NCBI GenBank assembly: GCA_033964015.1
Contig: CM066923.1
Span: forward strand, 2,356,001-2,420,000
Reading direction: 5' to 3'
DNA: 64,000 nucleotides
Origin: Scolanthus callimorphus
Taxonomy: Eukaryota; Cnidaria; Anthozoa; Actiniaria; Edwardsiidae
Below, piece after piece: positions 33,701 to 45,200 of the stretch (within the stretch, counting starts at the first letter, position 1; every line of letters begins with the position of its first letter). Position numbers and translations under genes: made by a program. The notes beneath the pieces are model-generated. The model was not told the DNA's origin, did no database searches, and worked only from the letters and a program-made list of their open reading frames with translations.

Positions 33701-36483
33701 TTTTTTAGTTAATTAAAAATTCAGGCAATTGGTTCTATTACATTTTCTGGATACATTATCGGAATTGTACAGGCCATGTGTACTATGCTACACCTAGGGT
33801 TAATGACAAAACACAACATGGCACATATGACATGACACAGCATGACATGACAAATAATGGCAATGTATCTCACTCACTTGTGCTCCTGTCATTTTAGCAA
33901 CTTCAATAATCTTGTCCATTTTCAAGTAGCTTTCACTGGAGGGTGAAGGGCCAATATGATATGCCTCATCTGCCTAAAACAAAGATGAATAAAAAAGTGT
34001 TTATTGCAAAGTCACTAGTTGGTATGCCCAGCATTAGCAAAGTTAAGTGAGTGAATGACTTGTTTATCACTATTAAATAGAATTTCCAGGCTCCACCTGT
34101 GTGGTATCATAATAGCCAAGCAACCAGCAGTGGTTAGCAGTGGTTTGCAGGCTATTAGCCAATCAGAGCAGCTAAAAAACAATGGATCAATTTGAAAATC
34201 AAAGAAACCCGGTGCAAAGGCTGTTGGTCTGATGATGGGCCTTTAATGTGAGTGAGTTAGAAGTGATACACAATCTACTGTGTAGTTAAATTTGTATTAT
34301 GAATATACCTCTTAGAAGGGATTGCATGCTGGGCTTCAAGCAATAAAGACCCATTTAAACCCAATGATTTGTTGCGTGTTTATACTTACAAGCTCAACAT
34401 GTAAGGACTTAGCATCGGCATCACTGTACACAGCTACTGTTTGGACCCCCAACCTTCTTGCTGTGTGCATCACACGACATGCTATCTCCCCACGGTTGGC
34501 TACAAGTACTTTACTGATAGGTTGGACTCCTACTCAGACAAGAAAACATAATACCTTTAGGATTTGGATGAAAAAAGTTGAGCAATTGCAGAATACCCAT
34601 TCATGGATTTGATTCTTTCACAATTTCCTATAGAACAAGACAATAAAAAGGATAAAATTCAAATCAGTGAGTAGCCTGCTTGCAGGCGGTACTGGGTGTT
34701 TTTATCGCGGAAAACCAGGTCCGTTCGATGATCGGGCGCCATCTTGGAATTTTGTGAGGCGCGCGGTCCCGGGGCGAGCGCAAAAATCGGGCCAAGGGGA
34801 GGGGGGAGGAGGAAAGGAGAGAAAAACCGCCTGCCCGAAAACTAGGTGATTCCCACATCCGCCCCCAACCCAGCATGACTGCCAACAACATTGTCACACA
34901 TTCTTCACGGGCCAATCAGAACCGCAAAAATGCTTCAAGCTGTCATGTCGATCAAGTGGTTCGATCAAAACAAACCCACTCGAAACTTGGATCAGTTCTA
35001 CTCGGGAATTTGAGTTCGCAGAAGGGACGCAAATTCAATAGTTTGGCTCTGAGTTTGGCTTAGCGATGCCGGCCTTTCAAGGTATCGGTGTTTCATCAAG
35101 TTTTTGTTTGTTCCCGAAAAAAACACATACCTCTTGGGAAAATACTTGAAGGCAAAAGCAAAACTGCAATCCAGCTGTGTGAGTTGGGCTTGGAGTTTTC
35201 TTCAGTCTGAAGAGCTGATCAGGCCGAATTTAAGTCATATAGCACACCGTAGCTTACGGGAGGTTTTCTAAGTTCCAATAAACTCAGCATAAAACCAGAT
35301 GAAAGAATCAGAGTTTCAATCTGCGCAAGCTAGCAGTGGAGAATTTGTATAAACAGCAATTCCATCGCCGATGAGCGAGACTCATAGATAAACTCGGATG
35401 GATTTCTTAGGATCTCAAATAGTTTGTCGCTCTTCAACTCTGTAGCAGTACATATTTTCTCCGAGTCTAATTTCTTCGGGTGAGATAACGATGACAGAAA
35501 TTGGGCTACAGTTCACGAGCAGACTTATACCTGGGAGCAAATGGTTTCCTCCGCTCTTAGGCCGACGGCGAGCGAGCGAGGTTGTTCTCCCACGCTCGCC
35601 GTCGCTCTAAGAGAGAAAGAAACCACAATAGCTTGTAGTAGAGCAGACTTTTCCCCGAAGCCCATCTGCATTGGCAAAACCGCCAATCGCCCCTCGAATA
35701 GCTCGCACAAAGCCACGCTGTAAAGCGATCGTTTTCTTTTATTTTGGATTTCCGGACAGAAAGCCAACATTTGACTTCTAATGAAATGTACGTGACAAAA
35801 TTAAAGAGTGACTGGTCTGTGTCATAACGTCCTATTGTTCTCTGACAGGCGCTCGACCAATCGCTGATCCCGTCCGCCAGTGGACGGGATTCAAACTTTG
35901 TCCTCAGAATCACCTAGTTTTCGGGCAGGCGGTTTTTCTCTCCTTTCCTCCTCCCCCCTCCCCTTGGCCCGATTTTTGCGCTCGCCCCCGGGACCGCGCG
36001 GCTCAAAATTCCAAGATGGCGCCCGATCATCGAACGGACCGGGTTTTCCGCGATAAAAACACCCAGTACCGCCTGCAAGCAGGCTAATCAGTGAGGGGAA
36101 GAGTAGACTTTACAATCTCTCCCAGAATTTAAATATTTATGTATATTAAATTAACTAAATTATATCTTCCATTCAATAATTATAAGAGGCTCATTGTGTA
36201 AATAATTTTTAATAAATTAAAGAAATTTGCAAAAGAAAAAGGGTAGAATTAAACGTAAATTTATAAAATATAAATGGGATTAAAAGAAGTAGTCGAACCG
36301 ACCTGTCGATTTGTGCCTCGATAACAACTGACACAACGGGTTTCTATAAAATATGAAGACAGAAACTATTATCAAACTAATGTACCTTCTAAACCGTTGC
36401 AAATACTAAGCCATAAAGACTAAATACCTGTACAAATTTATGTATCTTTTCCAATTTACTTTTCTCCCCAACGTGGCCGCCAT
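19446..36483 (-). CDS. MCCC1: Methylcrotonyl-CoA carboxylase subunit alpha, mitochondrial
   Basis: This is the biotin-carboxylase and biotin-carrier subunit of 3-methylcrotonyl-CoA carboxylase, which acts in leucine breakdown in the mitochondrial matrix. Exons: 36428-36483, 36303-36343, 34390-34529, 33878-33973, 33249-33370, 32981-33085, 32820-32862, 32445-32566, 30864-31057, 30724-30791, 30245-30399, 29616-29703, 29361-29470, 28708-28800, 28194-28317, 27745-27831, 27582-27631, 26629-26766, 20457-20561, 19972-20043 and 19446-19577. The predicted length, about 713 residues, is close to human (725). The first two exons give a basic targeting peptide ([19 protein letters not shown]). Then come the carboxylase start ([15 protein letters not shown]), the ATP-grasp glycine loop ([13 protein letters not shown], near residue 200), the catalytic [15 protein letters not shown], and the biotin site VMLAMKME with Lys near 668. 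Phases agree at every junction except exon 12, which is one base short. Confidence 0.95.
19545..19684. repeat. 70-bp tandem duplication covering the last MCCC1 splice acceptor
   Basis: Two identical 70-bp copies begin at 19545 and 19615 with aatgacgccggcctttgggg. Read on the minus strand, each contains the acceptor (ctccaccag) followed by the first codons of the terminal exon. Confidence 0.93.
19686..19901. repeat. (GGGAA)n pentanucleotide array, about 43 units
   Basis: The array is an uninterrupted run of gggaa apart from one 1-bp slip near 19823. On the coding strand of MCCC1 it reads (TTCCC)n and forms a 216-nt pyrimidine tract directly upstream of the duplicated acceptor. The open frames across it are artefacts. 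Confidence 0.97.
20655..21085. mobile_element. Repeat with internal palindrome, sister of 25960-26150
   Basis: The left end carries GAGTCCTAAAGTG and gacgtcac. The core is an inverted repeat (20744-20955) around gttcataaagttatgaac, with arms containing ccgctgaatacataatt. The right part (gaaaatgatataagagaa and gtcgacaataagaat) is found inverted at 25990-26090. Confidence 0.75.
21868..22230 (-). CDS. Possible small nested gene, two exons, function unknown
   Basis: Exon 22210-22230 encodes MHSFKRK and ends at a gtaact donor in phase 0. Exon 21868-22086 follows a cttctacag acceptor and gives 72 residues before TAA, including [19 protein letters not shown] and [17 protein letters not shown]. The predicted 79-residue protein is basic to mixed-charge, with no signal peptide or membrane segment, and I do not recognise it. 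A GC-rich stretch with CCGGAAGT (ETS-like) motifs at 22380-22560 could be its promoter. It lies in the same orientation as MCCC1, inside its largest intron. Exon 2 looks coding; exon 1 is less certain. Confidence 0.35.
24669..24709. repeat. Poly-T directly followed by poly-G, about 20 of each
   Basis: A run of about 20 T is followed without interruption by about 20 G. A shorter version (12 T, about 11 G) occurs at 30526-30549 in another MCCC1 intron, and a C-run at 45101-45118 in IFT80. Confidence 0.9.
25955..26150. mobile_element. Partial second copy of the 20655-21085 repeat, inverted
   Basis: It shares aaaaatagattcttattgtc, gtcgactttca, tctcttatatcattttctc and the terminal gacgtcacactttaggactc with the 20655-21085 copy in reverse orientation. 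Confidence 0.7.
29045..29292 (-). mobile_element. tRNA-derived SINE
   Basis: Read on the minus strand, 29292-29210 resembles a tRNA. It has an A-box-like TTAGTTCAGCTGGTAGAG and a B-box-like GGTCGTGGGTTCGTACC, followed by an unrelated body and a tail near 29050. The tail sequence gtggttctttaacrtccc recurs at 63545-63575, showing a family. The anticodon stem does not pair properly, so it is not a functional tRNA gene. Confidence 0.75.
29616..29703 (-). CDS. MCCC1: MCCC1 exon 12 with an apparent 1-nt deletion
   Basis: The exon must enter in phase 2 from exon 11 (DPD, AG carried over) and leave in phase 1 (GVRQ, G carried over). That needs 89 bp (2 mod 3), but 88 bp are present. The 5' part reads SDFL; the rest reads [14 protein letters not shown] only in the next frame. 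As given, translation would stop at a TAA within the exon. A cryptic microexon cannot rescue it, because the conserved frame has TGA at the very start of the exon. It is either a sequencing or assembly error in GGAGGAAA or a true null allele. Confidence 0.75.
31210..32348. mobile_element. 1.1-kb inverted-repeat element, CAGGCC ends, 6-bp target
   Basis: The ends CAGGCCTTCTGATATTTC (31210) and its complement (ending 32348) are flanked by TCTAAA and TCTTAA, a 6-bp target duplication with one mismatch. Longer arms include the tatcacccctgaaaagag region and its inverted counterpart near 31860-31890. It lies in the MCCC1 intron between exons 8 and 9. No transposase frame is visible. Confidence 0.7.
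34672..36086. mobile_element. 1.4-kb non-autonomous element with ~190-bp ends and 9-bp target duplication
   Basis: The ends TAGCCTGCTTGCAGGCGGTA and complement extend inward for about 190 bp on each side, with high identity. The direct repeat ATCAGTGAG flanks it at 34663-34671 and 36087-36095. Long inverted ends plus a 9-bp target fit Mutator-like (MULE) elements. A second palindrome lies inside, at about 35540-35630. No transposase is seen. It sits in MCCC1 intron 2, 143 bp upstream of exon 3. Confidence 0.85.
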
Positions 36484-36763
36484 ATTGGAAAATGGGAATA
36501 CCGCTGATAACTGCAGGCTCTGATCAGAACTCGAACTAAAGACTGGAAACTAGACAATTATATCCCTAGCAACGTGTTTACCTACTGCCTGTTGCCAGGG
36601 AAGAGCACATGGCATTCTGGGATATCAATGGCTGCCCTGGTAGAGTTGTTTTGGGATAACAGCTCAGAAATTTCTTGTTTTTTGTAATATTACGGGGTTA
36701 ATACCTCGAGAATTCATGGTTTATAGATAAAGAAACAAATACTCTTGAAGCGGAGATTTAAAA
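36484..36763. promoter_or_regulatory. Shared head-to-head promoter region, MCCC1 and CXorf58-like gene
   Basis: Only 280 bp separate the two proposed start codons, so the genes must share this control region. AGCAAC (36568) and GTTGCC (36591) resemble RFX X-box half-sites, but at 17-bp spacing they are not a standard X-box. No TATA box is evident. Confidence 0.55.
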
Positions 36764-39700
36764 ATGGGGCAAAACCTTGACGAATCGCCTACAAACCAGA
36801 GACAAACGTGCGTATTCTCACTCTGACTCTGACAGGTTTGAATGTCATGCGTTGCTTTCATCCAATAGAATTTTGAAAATCCCACGATACCATTTCTACT
36901 TTCCAATTAGAACATGCAGTGAAATGTGGCGATAATTCACATTTATCACAGTCGTACACTCTTGTAAGCTTGGTTTTCACCTTCCAGGGATACTGCACTT
37001 ACACGGATAGAGGCTACAAAGAAAATAGAGGCCTGTTGGTGCTCATATAGAGACAGACAGATGTTTAAATTACTCAAGTATGCTATATGTGCTGCTGTAA
37101 GTACCAGGATCTAGAATTTATTTAAGCCATGTATTTATATATAAACACCAATGAAATACCCACGTAAAACTTGATATCTTCATACATGAAATTGCCCGTG
37201 CTCTGTGCTCGATTTTTAGGTTTTACTCAAATATAATTAGAATTTGGTATTTCATTGATGTTTATATAATAAACAGAACATTGCATGGTCGCTTGGAGAT
37301 TACCACATGGCCATGTAATCCTCTATGTAATATATTTTCTCTCCTGATATCAACTGAGGATTTACCTTAAATATTATAATATTGCTTCTAGCAAGCTAAT
37401 CTGGTAATGATGTAGACAGACTACTGATGGCAAGAGATTTTTTATAACATTAAATTATAATTTCCATCTAACATATTCCCTATGTCACAGGAGCATTCAT
37501 TGACATTTGAGGTTCTTCGTAAAGTTTCTCCACTGGAAGCAGACTTACTAAGAGACCCTGCCGTCAATGCCAGAGTAAGATTTAGGTGAGTATTGATCTG
37601 GATCCCCCCCCCCCTGGAAATACTTTAGATGCACTTTGTAACAAAAAAGCATGGAAAACCAGAGAGAATTTCTGTAAGCTTATTTCATGAACTGTATACA
37701 AACTAATATGTAAATTTAGAGAACAATACTTTTTCAGAGTGTTATGGTAACTGTTTTATTACAATATTCAAAAGCTTGTCAAAAAATACCCTTTCTTTTT
37801 TCTTTTTTTCTTCAGGTTTGGTGGAACTGAATTCCCTCCAATGATAATGTTCAAGATTTACATTCACACCAAGGGCCAGGGTCTGAAATACATTAGTGGG
37901 AAAAAGGTCATTAAACCATCAACACAGGTAAGCTTCCCATACAGATGTATCCTTCTGCCAATAAATATTTATACACTCAATGTCTCACAAATACCAGAGC
38001 AATGTTATGAAGAAAAAAACATCTGTACACTGAAAAACTCAATGTGAAATTTCAGGACCTTGCATTCTTAAGGGTCTCTTTTTCTGCTACTGGTAGTTGC
38101 CTTTTGGATGCCTCTGTAAAAGTTGTTTCAATAGCCGTCAGTAGAGACCGAAAACTCATCTTAGTGTGAAACTGGGACGAGACAGATTTTTGACGGGAAA
38201 TCGTCTGAATTCATATCAGACGGAAAACTTCTCAGATGAAAAACCCATCATGACGAGTTTTCCATCCTCTAGTGTGAATATGGCTGAACATGCAGTCAAT
38301 ATTTATTTATTTGTTTTTTAGGCTGCTTGTGACTCACTAAGGCTCATGGGTAACAGGAAATTCTATGATCAAATGACTGCTGATTTGTGTCAACAAGAAA
38401 AGGACAAGATTACAGATGAAATTGATGTTACAACAATGAAGGATTACATGAAGGTAATCAGACAAATGTTGATTTCTTTATGCAATTTGCAGGGACGTCA
38501 ACTCTCCCAGTTTTGCCGGGAGTCTCAAGATTTTTCACTTTGTCTCCTGGGAAAAATTCAAGATGATTGTCATACATTCACTGTATTTCTCCCAGGAGAA
38601 TTTAAGGAAATTTCGAAATCTGGCGGTCTCCAGATTTTTGATGTCCTGGGGTGGATTTGCCATGGGATTTGATATTGATTTTTATTGTGTTTTTCCCCAG
38701 TATATAAGCAACTTGGATGAAGCACCAGCATACACAGGAGGGAGATCAAACATGTGGAGAAGGTTGACATTGGATGGTAAAGAATTATTCAATCAGTTAC
38801 AAAAATCATTGAATGTTCATCAGGATTGTCCATTGGCCACAAAATAGTTTTTACCAGAAGTATTTTGTTGGTTTAAAATTTGGAACCAATGAGGGAACAG
38901 AACAGTTTATGGCTTCCTGGAAAGTACTAATTAGTATTGAAAGGGAAATTTAAGATTACAAGTGTGATCTTAAATTAAGTGCTTAAGTAACATGTGCCGT
39001 TAAAATACTTTTTGCCAAAAAATGGTGCTGGTTTATTTATGGATTTTTAGCCCACATAGAGATATTTTGAAAGCTGTTAGGTCCTAACTAATGTTTATAA
39101 ATAATATGATTTGTCATTGCAGCCATTCCAAGAAAGAATATAGTACATGACATATTTAGTTTTGTAATATCTGGGATAGCATCACCCCGTCTAGCAGAGG
39201 AGTGTCCAGAATTACTGTCCGTCTGCCCACCCACACAAGCTGTCCAAGTAGCCAGGATAGAGGCCATACCAAAATATCATAGGTGAGCATGAACTCTGAA
39301 TTACACACTTCTGCCAGCTCTCCATATTTTCATAGGACACTCCAGATTCTTTTTACCAGATCTTCTGTTTAGCACCTCAAATTTCCAGCAATTTTCTGAT
39401 CCACAGTATTGATGTTTGTTCTGTCCTCAATGATTCAGGGATAGTTTGAAAACGTTTTGGAAAGATTTTTCTGGAAAATGGAAAGCATTGAAAAATCATC
39501 CAGATTTTAGAGCTTCTGGGTTGGCAGATATGAATTTATGCTGACCAGTGACAGATGAAAATAAGAAGAAAAAATATACTATGACAAAATTCATCACTGA
39601 TATTGCAATGGTCACATTGTGAAGAGGATATTATATGCTTACAGACAAGGGAACTATGAAACCAAAAGCTTGAATGATTTCCAAGCAATTCCTTTTCATT

Positions 39701-40504
39701 TAATTTGTTTATTTTAATATTTTATCGTAGAAATAAAGACATTGACTTATCAGGAGGTACATCAACTGCAAGACGCACTCGGAAGGCCAAACAAAGAGTA
39801 GAAAAGATGCGGCGACTTTATGGAATAACCAGTCCTAAGCCAGTAAGTACAGAACTCTAGCGCTCTTGTCGCGGTTATTCTACTTTAAAAAAAGCTTGCC
39901 AAGCGTTGACAAACTTTGAAGATTGGGTTAAACTGTGCAAGTAATTGTACGTCATCGCGCGTGGAGAAGGTGAAATTCACGGGACGCAACTAAACGTAAA
40001 CCTACTAACAGAAAATCTTAGAGCCGATTGCATATGACATGATTTGACGCAAATCTAATACACCAATTCGGAACAAAACGCATAGGAGTAAACGCAAAGA
40101 AAGTGCCAATTACTCACGACAGTCATCTGAAATCTGCTCTTACAGGATTCTGGCAGAGGTTTAACGCATAGGCGCGTAGCCAGGGTTTTCTGGCAGCGCG
40201 CCATACAAAAAGTATGTGGTACATTTACTAATGTTTTTGGTTGATAGTACACAAGTGCGTATGACGTACTGTACTACGCACCTGATGCCTTTGTCGTAAG
40301 TGCGAATCGTAATATTACATGAAAGAAACTGCAAAATCCTTTCATCTTTGTCGCTAGGAAGAAGATGTCACAATTTCAAACAGATCGCCGGATGCCAAAG
40401 CCGAGGATTTGTTCGAGACGGAGGACTGGGAAGAGGAGGGTGACAAGCTATACGAGTGGGCTCAAAACCTCTCCATGGAAGAACTTGGTGTAGTGTCACC
40501 ATAG
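36764..40504 (+). CDS. CXorf58-like protein
   Basis: Nine exons: 36764-36807, 36988-37096, 37491-37585, 37816-37927, 38322-38453, 38701-38776, 39123-39282, 39731-39842 and 40358-40504. They join in phase to 328 residues; human CXorf58 is about 332. An IQ-like stretch (KKIEACWCSYRDRQMFKLL, residues about 25-43) is followed by the conserved core EVLRKVSPLEADLL, VRFRFGGTEFPPMIMFKI, LMGNRKFYDQ and GGRSNMWRRLTLD. A basic region (RRTRKAKQRVEKMRRLYGI) and an acidic C-terminus end it. The molecular function of this family is not established; in vertebrates it is known mainly as a poorly characterised protein. The first exon is the least certain: it was chosen because it supplies ATG, the required phase 2 and the expected total length. 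Possible polyadenylation signals AATAAA lie at 40874 and 40987. Confidence 0.85.
37130..37335. mobile_element. Repeat copy with AAACACCAATGAAATACC ends
   Basis: The segment from tatataaacaccaatgaaat to tggtatttcattgatgttta and acagaacattgcatgg has inverted ends. It is about 85% alike to 43283-43620 by eye. It lies in intron 2 of the CXorf58-like gene. Confidence 0.7.
40019..40142. mobile_element. GAGC-type MITE
   Basis: The ends TTAGAGCCGATTGCATATGA and AAATCTGCTCTTA are inverted. The flanks read TTA on both sides. It lies in the last intron of the CXorf58-like gene. Confidence 0.7.
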
Positions 40505-42214
40505 TAACACCCTTAGCAACACCCCTAGTGTGTTGAAGTGGGTACGCTTCGTAATGGGGATATTCCGGAGTCATATTCTTAAATGATATGGCGATAGAAA
40601 GGAGAGGCCAAATATAATAATCCGCACATAAATAAGACTTCAGGCTCAAGGACGCTTGGGTGTGCCAAAATGCTACCTAAAAGATAAAGATAAACCAAGC
40701 AAGAGTTGTAAAAGGTGCCAACAGTTCGGCCCAAAGGAAGAGGGTCACGAAAGATGTCGGGAAAACGCGTGGCGCATTATTGGACGGTATAAAGGAGTGG
40801 TTACAGCCATTGCAAGAAGCTTTAGGGGAAAGAAATCTGTATATTATATACTTCAGGGCTAAACAATCACTAAAATAAATATGGTACGCAAGAATATGCG
40901 TAACCCCAAGCAAATCCAAGGACCTTTTAGACCCATTAAATGAATGAATGAATGTAAATACAGTAGACTGTAAAATATTTTCTTAAAATAAAAGCTTTAT
41001 TAGTAAACTTCAGCATCATCCACTTTGAGTAACTTCAAAATAAAACAGTGGTTAAGTTCACACCACACTACTTGTTTTATTCATTTACTGTAATGTGGTA
41101 TCAATGATACCTTTCAGAAAAGTCATGGCCTAGTTTGTCTCAAAATATTTGAATATTTTAACCCCACGAGAGCGAAGGTAGCGATTGTTCGCCAATCAAA
41201 TGGGAAAGAAATATATGTTATTTACCGGTTGGGAGGTCCGTATAGGGAAACACTGTGACCGAGGCAGGCCCGAGGCAGGGTTCCGGGGATGCGCAAGCAC
41301 CCCCCCACGCGACAAAAAGGTCCACATTTAAGGGCTTGAAAACACTGTCTTAGTGACTAAACGGCGGACCAAACAGAAGACTGCAGTCACTTTGGCATAC
41401 AGCCAGTTTCGTATGTGCTTTATCTAGTGAATTTTGACTAGCGGTTAATAAATTCATACCACGTTGGTCCATTTTTTCTAGAAGGTGCGTGGGGAGGCGC
41501 TGATCGCCGACAAGGGCAACGATGAACACGGGCACTATGAGTTCTATTTTTATATACATTTTTATTTCAAGCACTGGTTACCTATAATAAGTTAAAACGT
41601 TTTGATTACAATGCATTTGAAGTATGAACATATTTCTAAGAATACGGCGACTCATGACGCAAACGGCGAAACACTTACGTAATGAATTTGTCAGGTCCAT
41701 GTATGACAAGAGGGTCATGGCTAAAAGGGATGGCTCAGAAGGACCTGATTAATAATTCATAGGATAAACAATAGAACGAAGCTACATGGATAACGTGGCA
41801 TGTAGCTTCGTCCTACCGTGAAACCTGTGAATTATTACTGTGCGACTACGTCAACCGGACCATTTTGTAAGAAATTAGCCAATCAGAACACGAGTACTGA
41901 ACAAAGGATCTTGAGATCTCAGGCATCAAAATAATTAGACGTATTGCAGGTATTAAATTTTCCTTAAAATGGTTTCAATCTCTGAATGACAAACTTTTTA
42001 CGCGGTTGGCCCGGTTGACGTAGTCGCACAGTAATCTGGTCCTTCTGAGTCATCCCTTTTTATAGCCATGACCGCACAAGTTGTTGCTTCCCATTATGCG
42101 GTGCGACACGCGCATAAAACCAGGCCAGTTTGCCTTCCTCATCAAACCAAAAGCGGCAGTGATAGTCAAATACCGCGCCCTAGATTGAAGAGCCAATGCG
42201 ATAAATTGCTATGG
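40505..42214. other. Tail-to-tail spacer between the CXorf58-like gene and IFT80
   Basis: It holds the 3' UTR of the CXorf58-like gene and probably that of IFT80. A gaatgaatgaatg simple repeat lies at about 40943, typical of a retroelement tail. An inverted-repeat element lies at 41722-42071. The 68-codon frame at 40656 has no homologue I can name and is not called. Confidence 0.55.
41722..42071. mobile_element. 350-bp inverted-repeat element
   Basis: The ends ggtcatggctaaaagggat, then gctcagaagg, match inverted sequence ending at 42071. Subterminal inverted copies of actgtgcgactacgtcaacc lie at about 41838 and 42015. A further hairpin (gaagctacatg) is present at 41778-41808. Confidence 0.65.
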
Positions 42215-45200
42215 TTATCCTGTGTACGGCTTGGCTCCAGGTCTCTGAGCCTCTTTTTGTAGCTCGACTTCAATCTTGGCGTTGACTTTGTCCCAGTCAA
42301 CCTCCACCTTAAAAAACAACAACATATTTTTGATACACCAAATGCACCTTTAGGCTTCTTTACAGGGTCCTGAAGGGGTAAAACGGGAGCCGGGATTCGC
42401 CTTTTTTTAGGCCGGGAAAACGGGATTTGGGTTACCGGGAACGGGATTTGTCTACCGGGAATGGGAATCAAGATGCTTCAACGGGGACGAGATTTTTCAA
42501 ATCTCTCCTTGTATATCCTGTGTATCCTAATAAAAAGTCGTCAATTTCTACCATTTTTCGCATTTTAAGTTTATCCTAACAGCAGGCTACCTGAAAATAG
42601 AATTTCACTTCTCCCCCCTTCTAAATTAAGGCCCTCGTTTTGCTTTTTTTTGGTCCCTCGGAATCTGCGAGGTTTTGGTCAACGGTTTGATAACTTGGCA
42701 TAGGCATTTTCAAAACGGCGGAACCACTTTTTGAAAGAATCATATCATATATCTTTTGTATCAAACTTGAGGACGAGATATCATACGGGCTGAGGATCAT
42801 TTCATTTTGGGGTGAGCGAAAGGGGGAAACTCTCGAAACCTGAAGCCCTGGAAGGGGGGATCACAAAAAATTTCTGCGGAATTATTATTTTTGTAGTTCT
42901 CTTCTTTCAATACGTCAAACATTTCGCATAAGGAAGAAACATGTAATATTGCGTTTGAGTTCTCCCGCAAACAAAGACAATATGCTCGTGCAGTTTAAAT
43001 GGAATGCCCGTTACAAGACCATTTGTATCTTAGCGAGGAAAAACAAACTCCCCGCGAAAAGCCCTCCATTGATAGGCCTGGCAGGCAATTACTATGTTCG
43101 AAAGAAGCCCGTAAGCGTGAGATCGACGTTACAAACATAGAAATTAATCAGTTGGGCCGCAAATATGACGATTTCGTCATTTGCGTCGTGCACGAAGAAT
43201 ACAAACTACAGGCTTTATTTGCTACACACAAAGAAATGCAATGTTCATCTACCTTTTTTCTGAGGCTTGATGAAATTCTTTTATTATATAAACACCAATG
43301 AAATACCGGGTGATCTCCCGCGCGAAAACTTGATATCTTCACACGTGAAAATAACATGTTATTTTCACATGTGAAGATATCACACTTGCCTTTGCTCAAT
43401 GCTCGATTTTTAAGCTTAACTCAAATAAAATTCGAATTTGGTATTTCATTGATGTTTATATAATAAACAGAACATTACATGACCGCTTGGAGATACGAAT
43501 TTATCTTCTCGTGTTAAAAAATAATCTCACTCGTTCGCTGCGCTCACTCGTGAGATAAATTTTCAACACTCCAAGATAAAATTCGTATCTCCGCGCGGCC
43601 ATGTAATATCCTCTATTTATCAATTAAAACAGCGCGCGCTTCACGCGCAACAGAAGAGAAATTCCTGTAAAATATATCCCATGTTCAAATAGGGGGATCA
43701 CGAAAAACCTTTATAGGCCTGGCGGGCAATCACTATGTTGGAAAAAAATCGACATTACAAGCATAGCAATTCGTCATTTGGTTGCAATAATAACAATTTC
43801 GTCATTTGCGGCGTGCATGAACAATAAAAACTACAGGACCAAGAGATAGTACCGATAAAAGCAAGAATCTCAATTTTAACATCACAGTTTTCGTGCGCCG
43901 GCTGGTCCTACCGGGAACGGGATTTTACCTACTGGGAACGGGATTTTGTGAAAAAAACGGCCGGGAAACGGGATTGGGACCCCCCCTTCAGGACCCTGTC
44001 TTTAGGCAATAATGTTTATTAAAGAGTCCAATGATTTTATGAGAATAAACTTTTCGGCTGAGTTTCAAGTGATTTTGAGTTCTGTTTCTTCAAAGTGAAA
44101 AAGTATCGTGAAAAGTATATACAGAAGGGAAGAAAGGGGATAATTATACCCCCTGGGGGGGGGGTACTTCCTCAAATAAGGTATACGGGTATGAGCCGCC
44201 ATATAGGGTCGGGTTTTTGAGACCTCGGCGGCACATCCCTACCCAAACATCAGCCCCCCGGGTCTAAGCCGTCAATGGCGTTCCTCTGGCTCATAGTCAG
44301 GCGTCCAAATTTTATTGCGAATTGTGCGTTTCTTAATCATCTCTTAATTTTTTTTACAGCAATAATTTAGACAATTCGGGCGGCCATTGTTCAGCCGCCA
44401 TCTTGTCCTTTGTTATTCATGAATTTCGTGGCACTTGAGCTCTTATTCTACGAGATAAATTTATAGTGTAGAACTCTAAAGATTTATGGCAAAGAGAAAC
44501 AATCATTGGAATATGACAAGTGAACAATTGATAGCTAAATTACTTTTCTAGATGTTTTCTTCTATTTACGAAAACATGTTTTCCAATTCCCAGTCAGACA
44601 CTCTTTCGGAGATATAAAATCAGGAAAAATATCGGGATTCTTCGGCACACAGGTTGATATCAGCCTGCGACATAGCTACCGGAGTATAGACCATATGTGC
44701 CAAGGTATTAATGGCCTCTGAATGAAACAAAGTTGCAGAGATTTTGCTGCAGAGTCTGGAGAATCACTTCACTGACTTGGACAGTAAGTGCCGTGAAACT
44801 CATGAATAACAGGACAAGATGGCGGCTGAACAATAGCTTTGCGAGTTGTCTAAATAATTCCTGTAAAAAGAATTTTCAGAGATGCCTCCCAATCAAAAAT
44901 TGACAAGTACCCGTAGGCCAATCATACTGGAAAGCTTCATGCTTTTATCAAAAAACGCACAATCATTTGGCTTAGCCGACTGACTACTACAAACGCGCCA
45001 CAAATGAAAATAGGGTTTGTATTTTCTTGCCCAACGTCCCTCGTCGGTGGAAATTCGGGCTTCCCGACGGTCATCCCTACCATTTTAACCTTCAAGTACC
45101 CCCCCCCCCCCCCCCCCCTGCCCCCCGGGATCAAAGGTCTCTCGCGTCACAATGTCCACGATACCCACCCCTTGTGCGAACTGTAGAAACCTTTTGCTTG

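Noticed and set aside
36587..36620. Alternative MCCC1 start (MPCALPWQQAV) on the minus strand with a gtaaac donor
   Set aside because: It can splice to exon 3 in phase, but the alternative exons at 36428-36483 and 36303-36343 give a basic mitochondrial targeting peptide and also join in phase; the short form lacks one.
40656..40862. 68-codon frame downstream of the CXorf58-like stop
   Set aside because: It lies in the 3' UTR or a retroelement tail and has no recognised domain.
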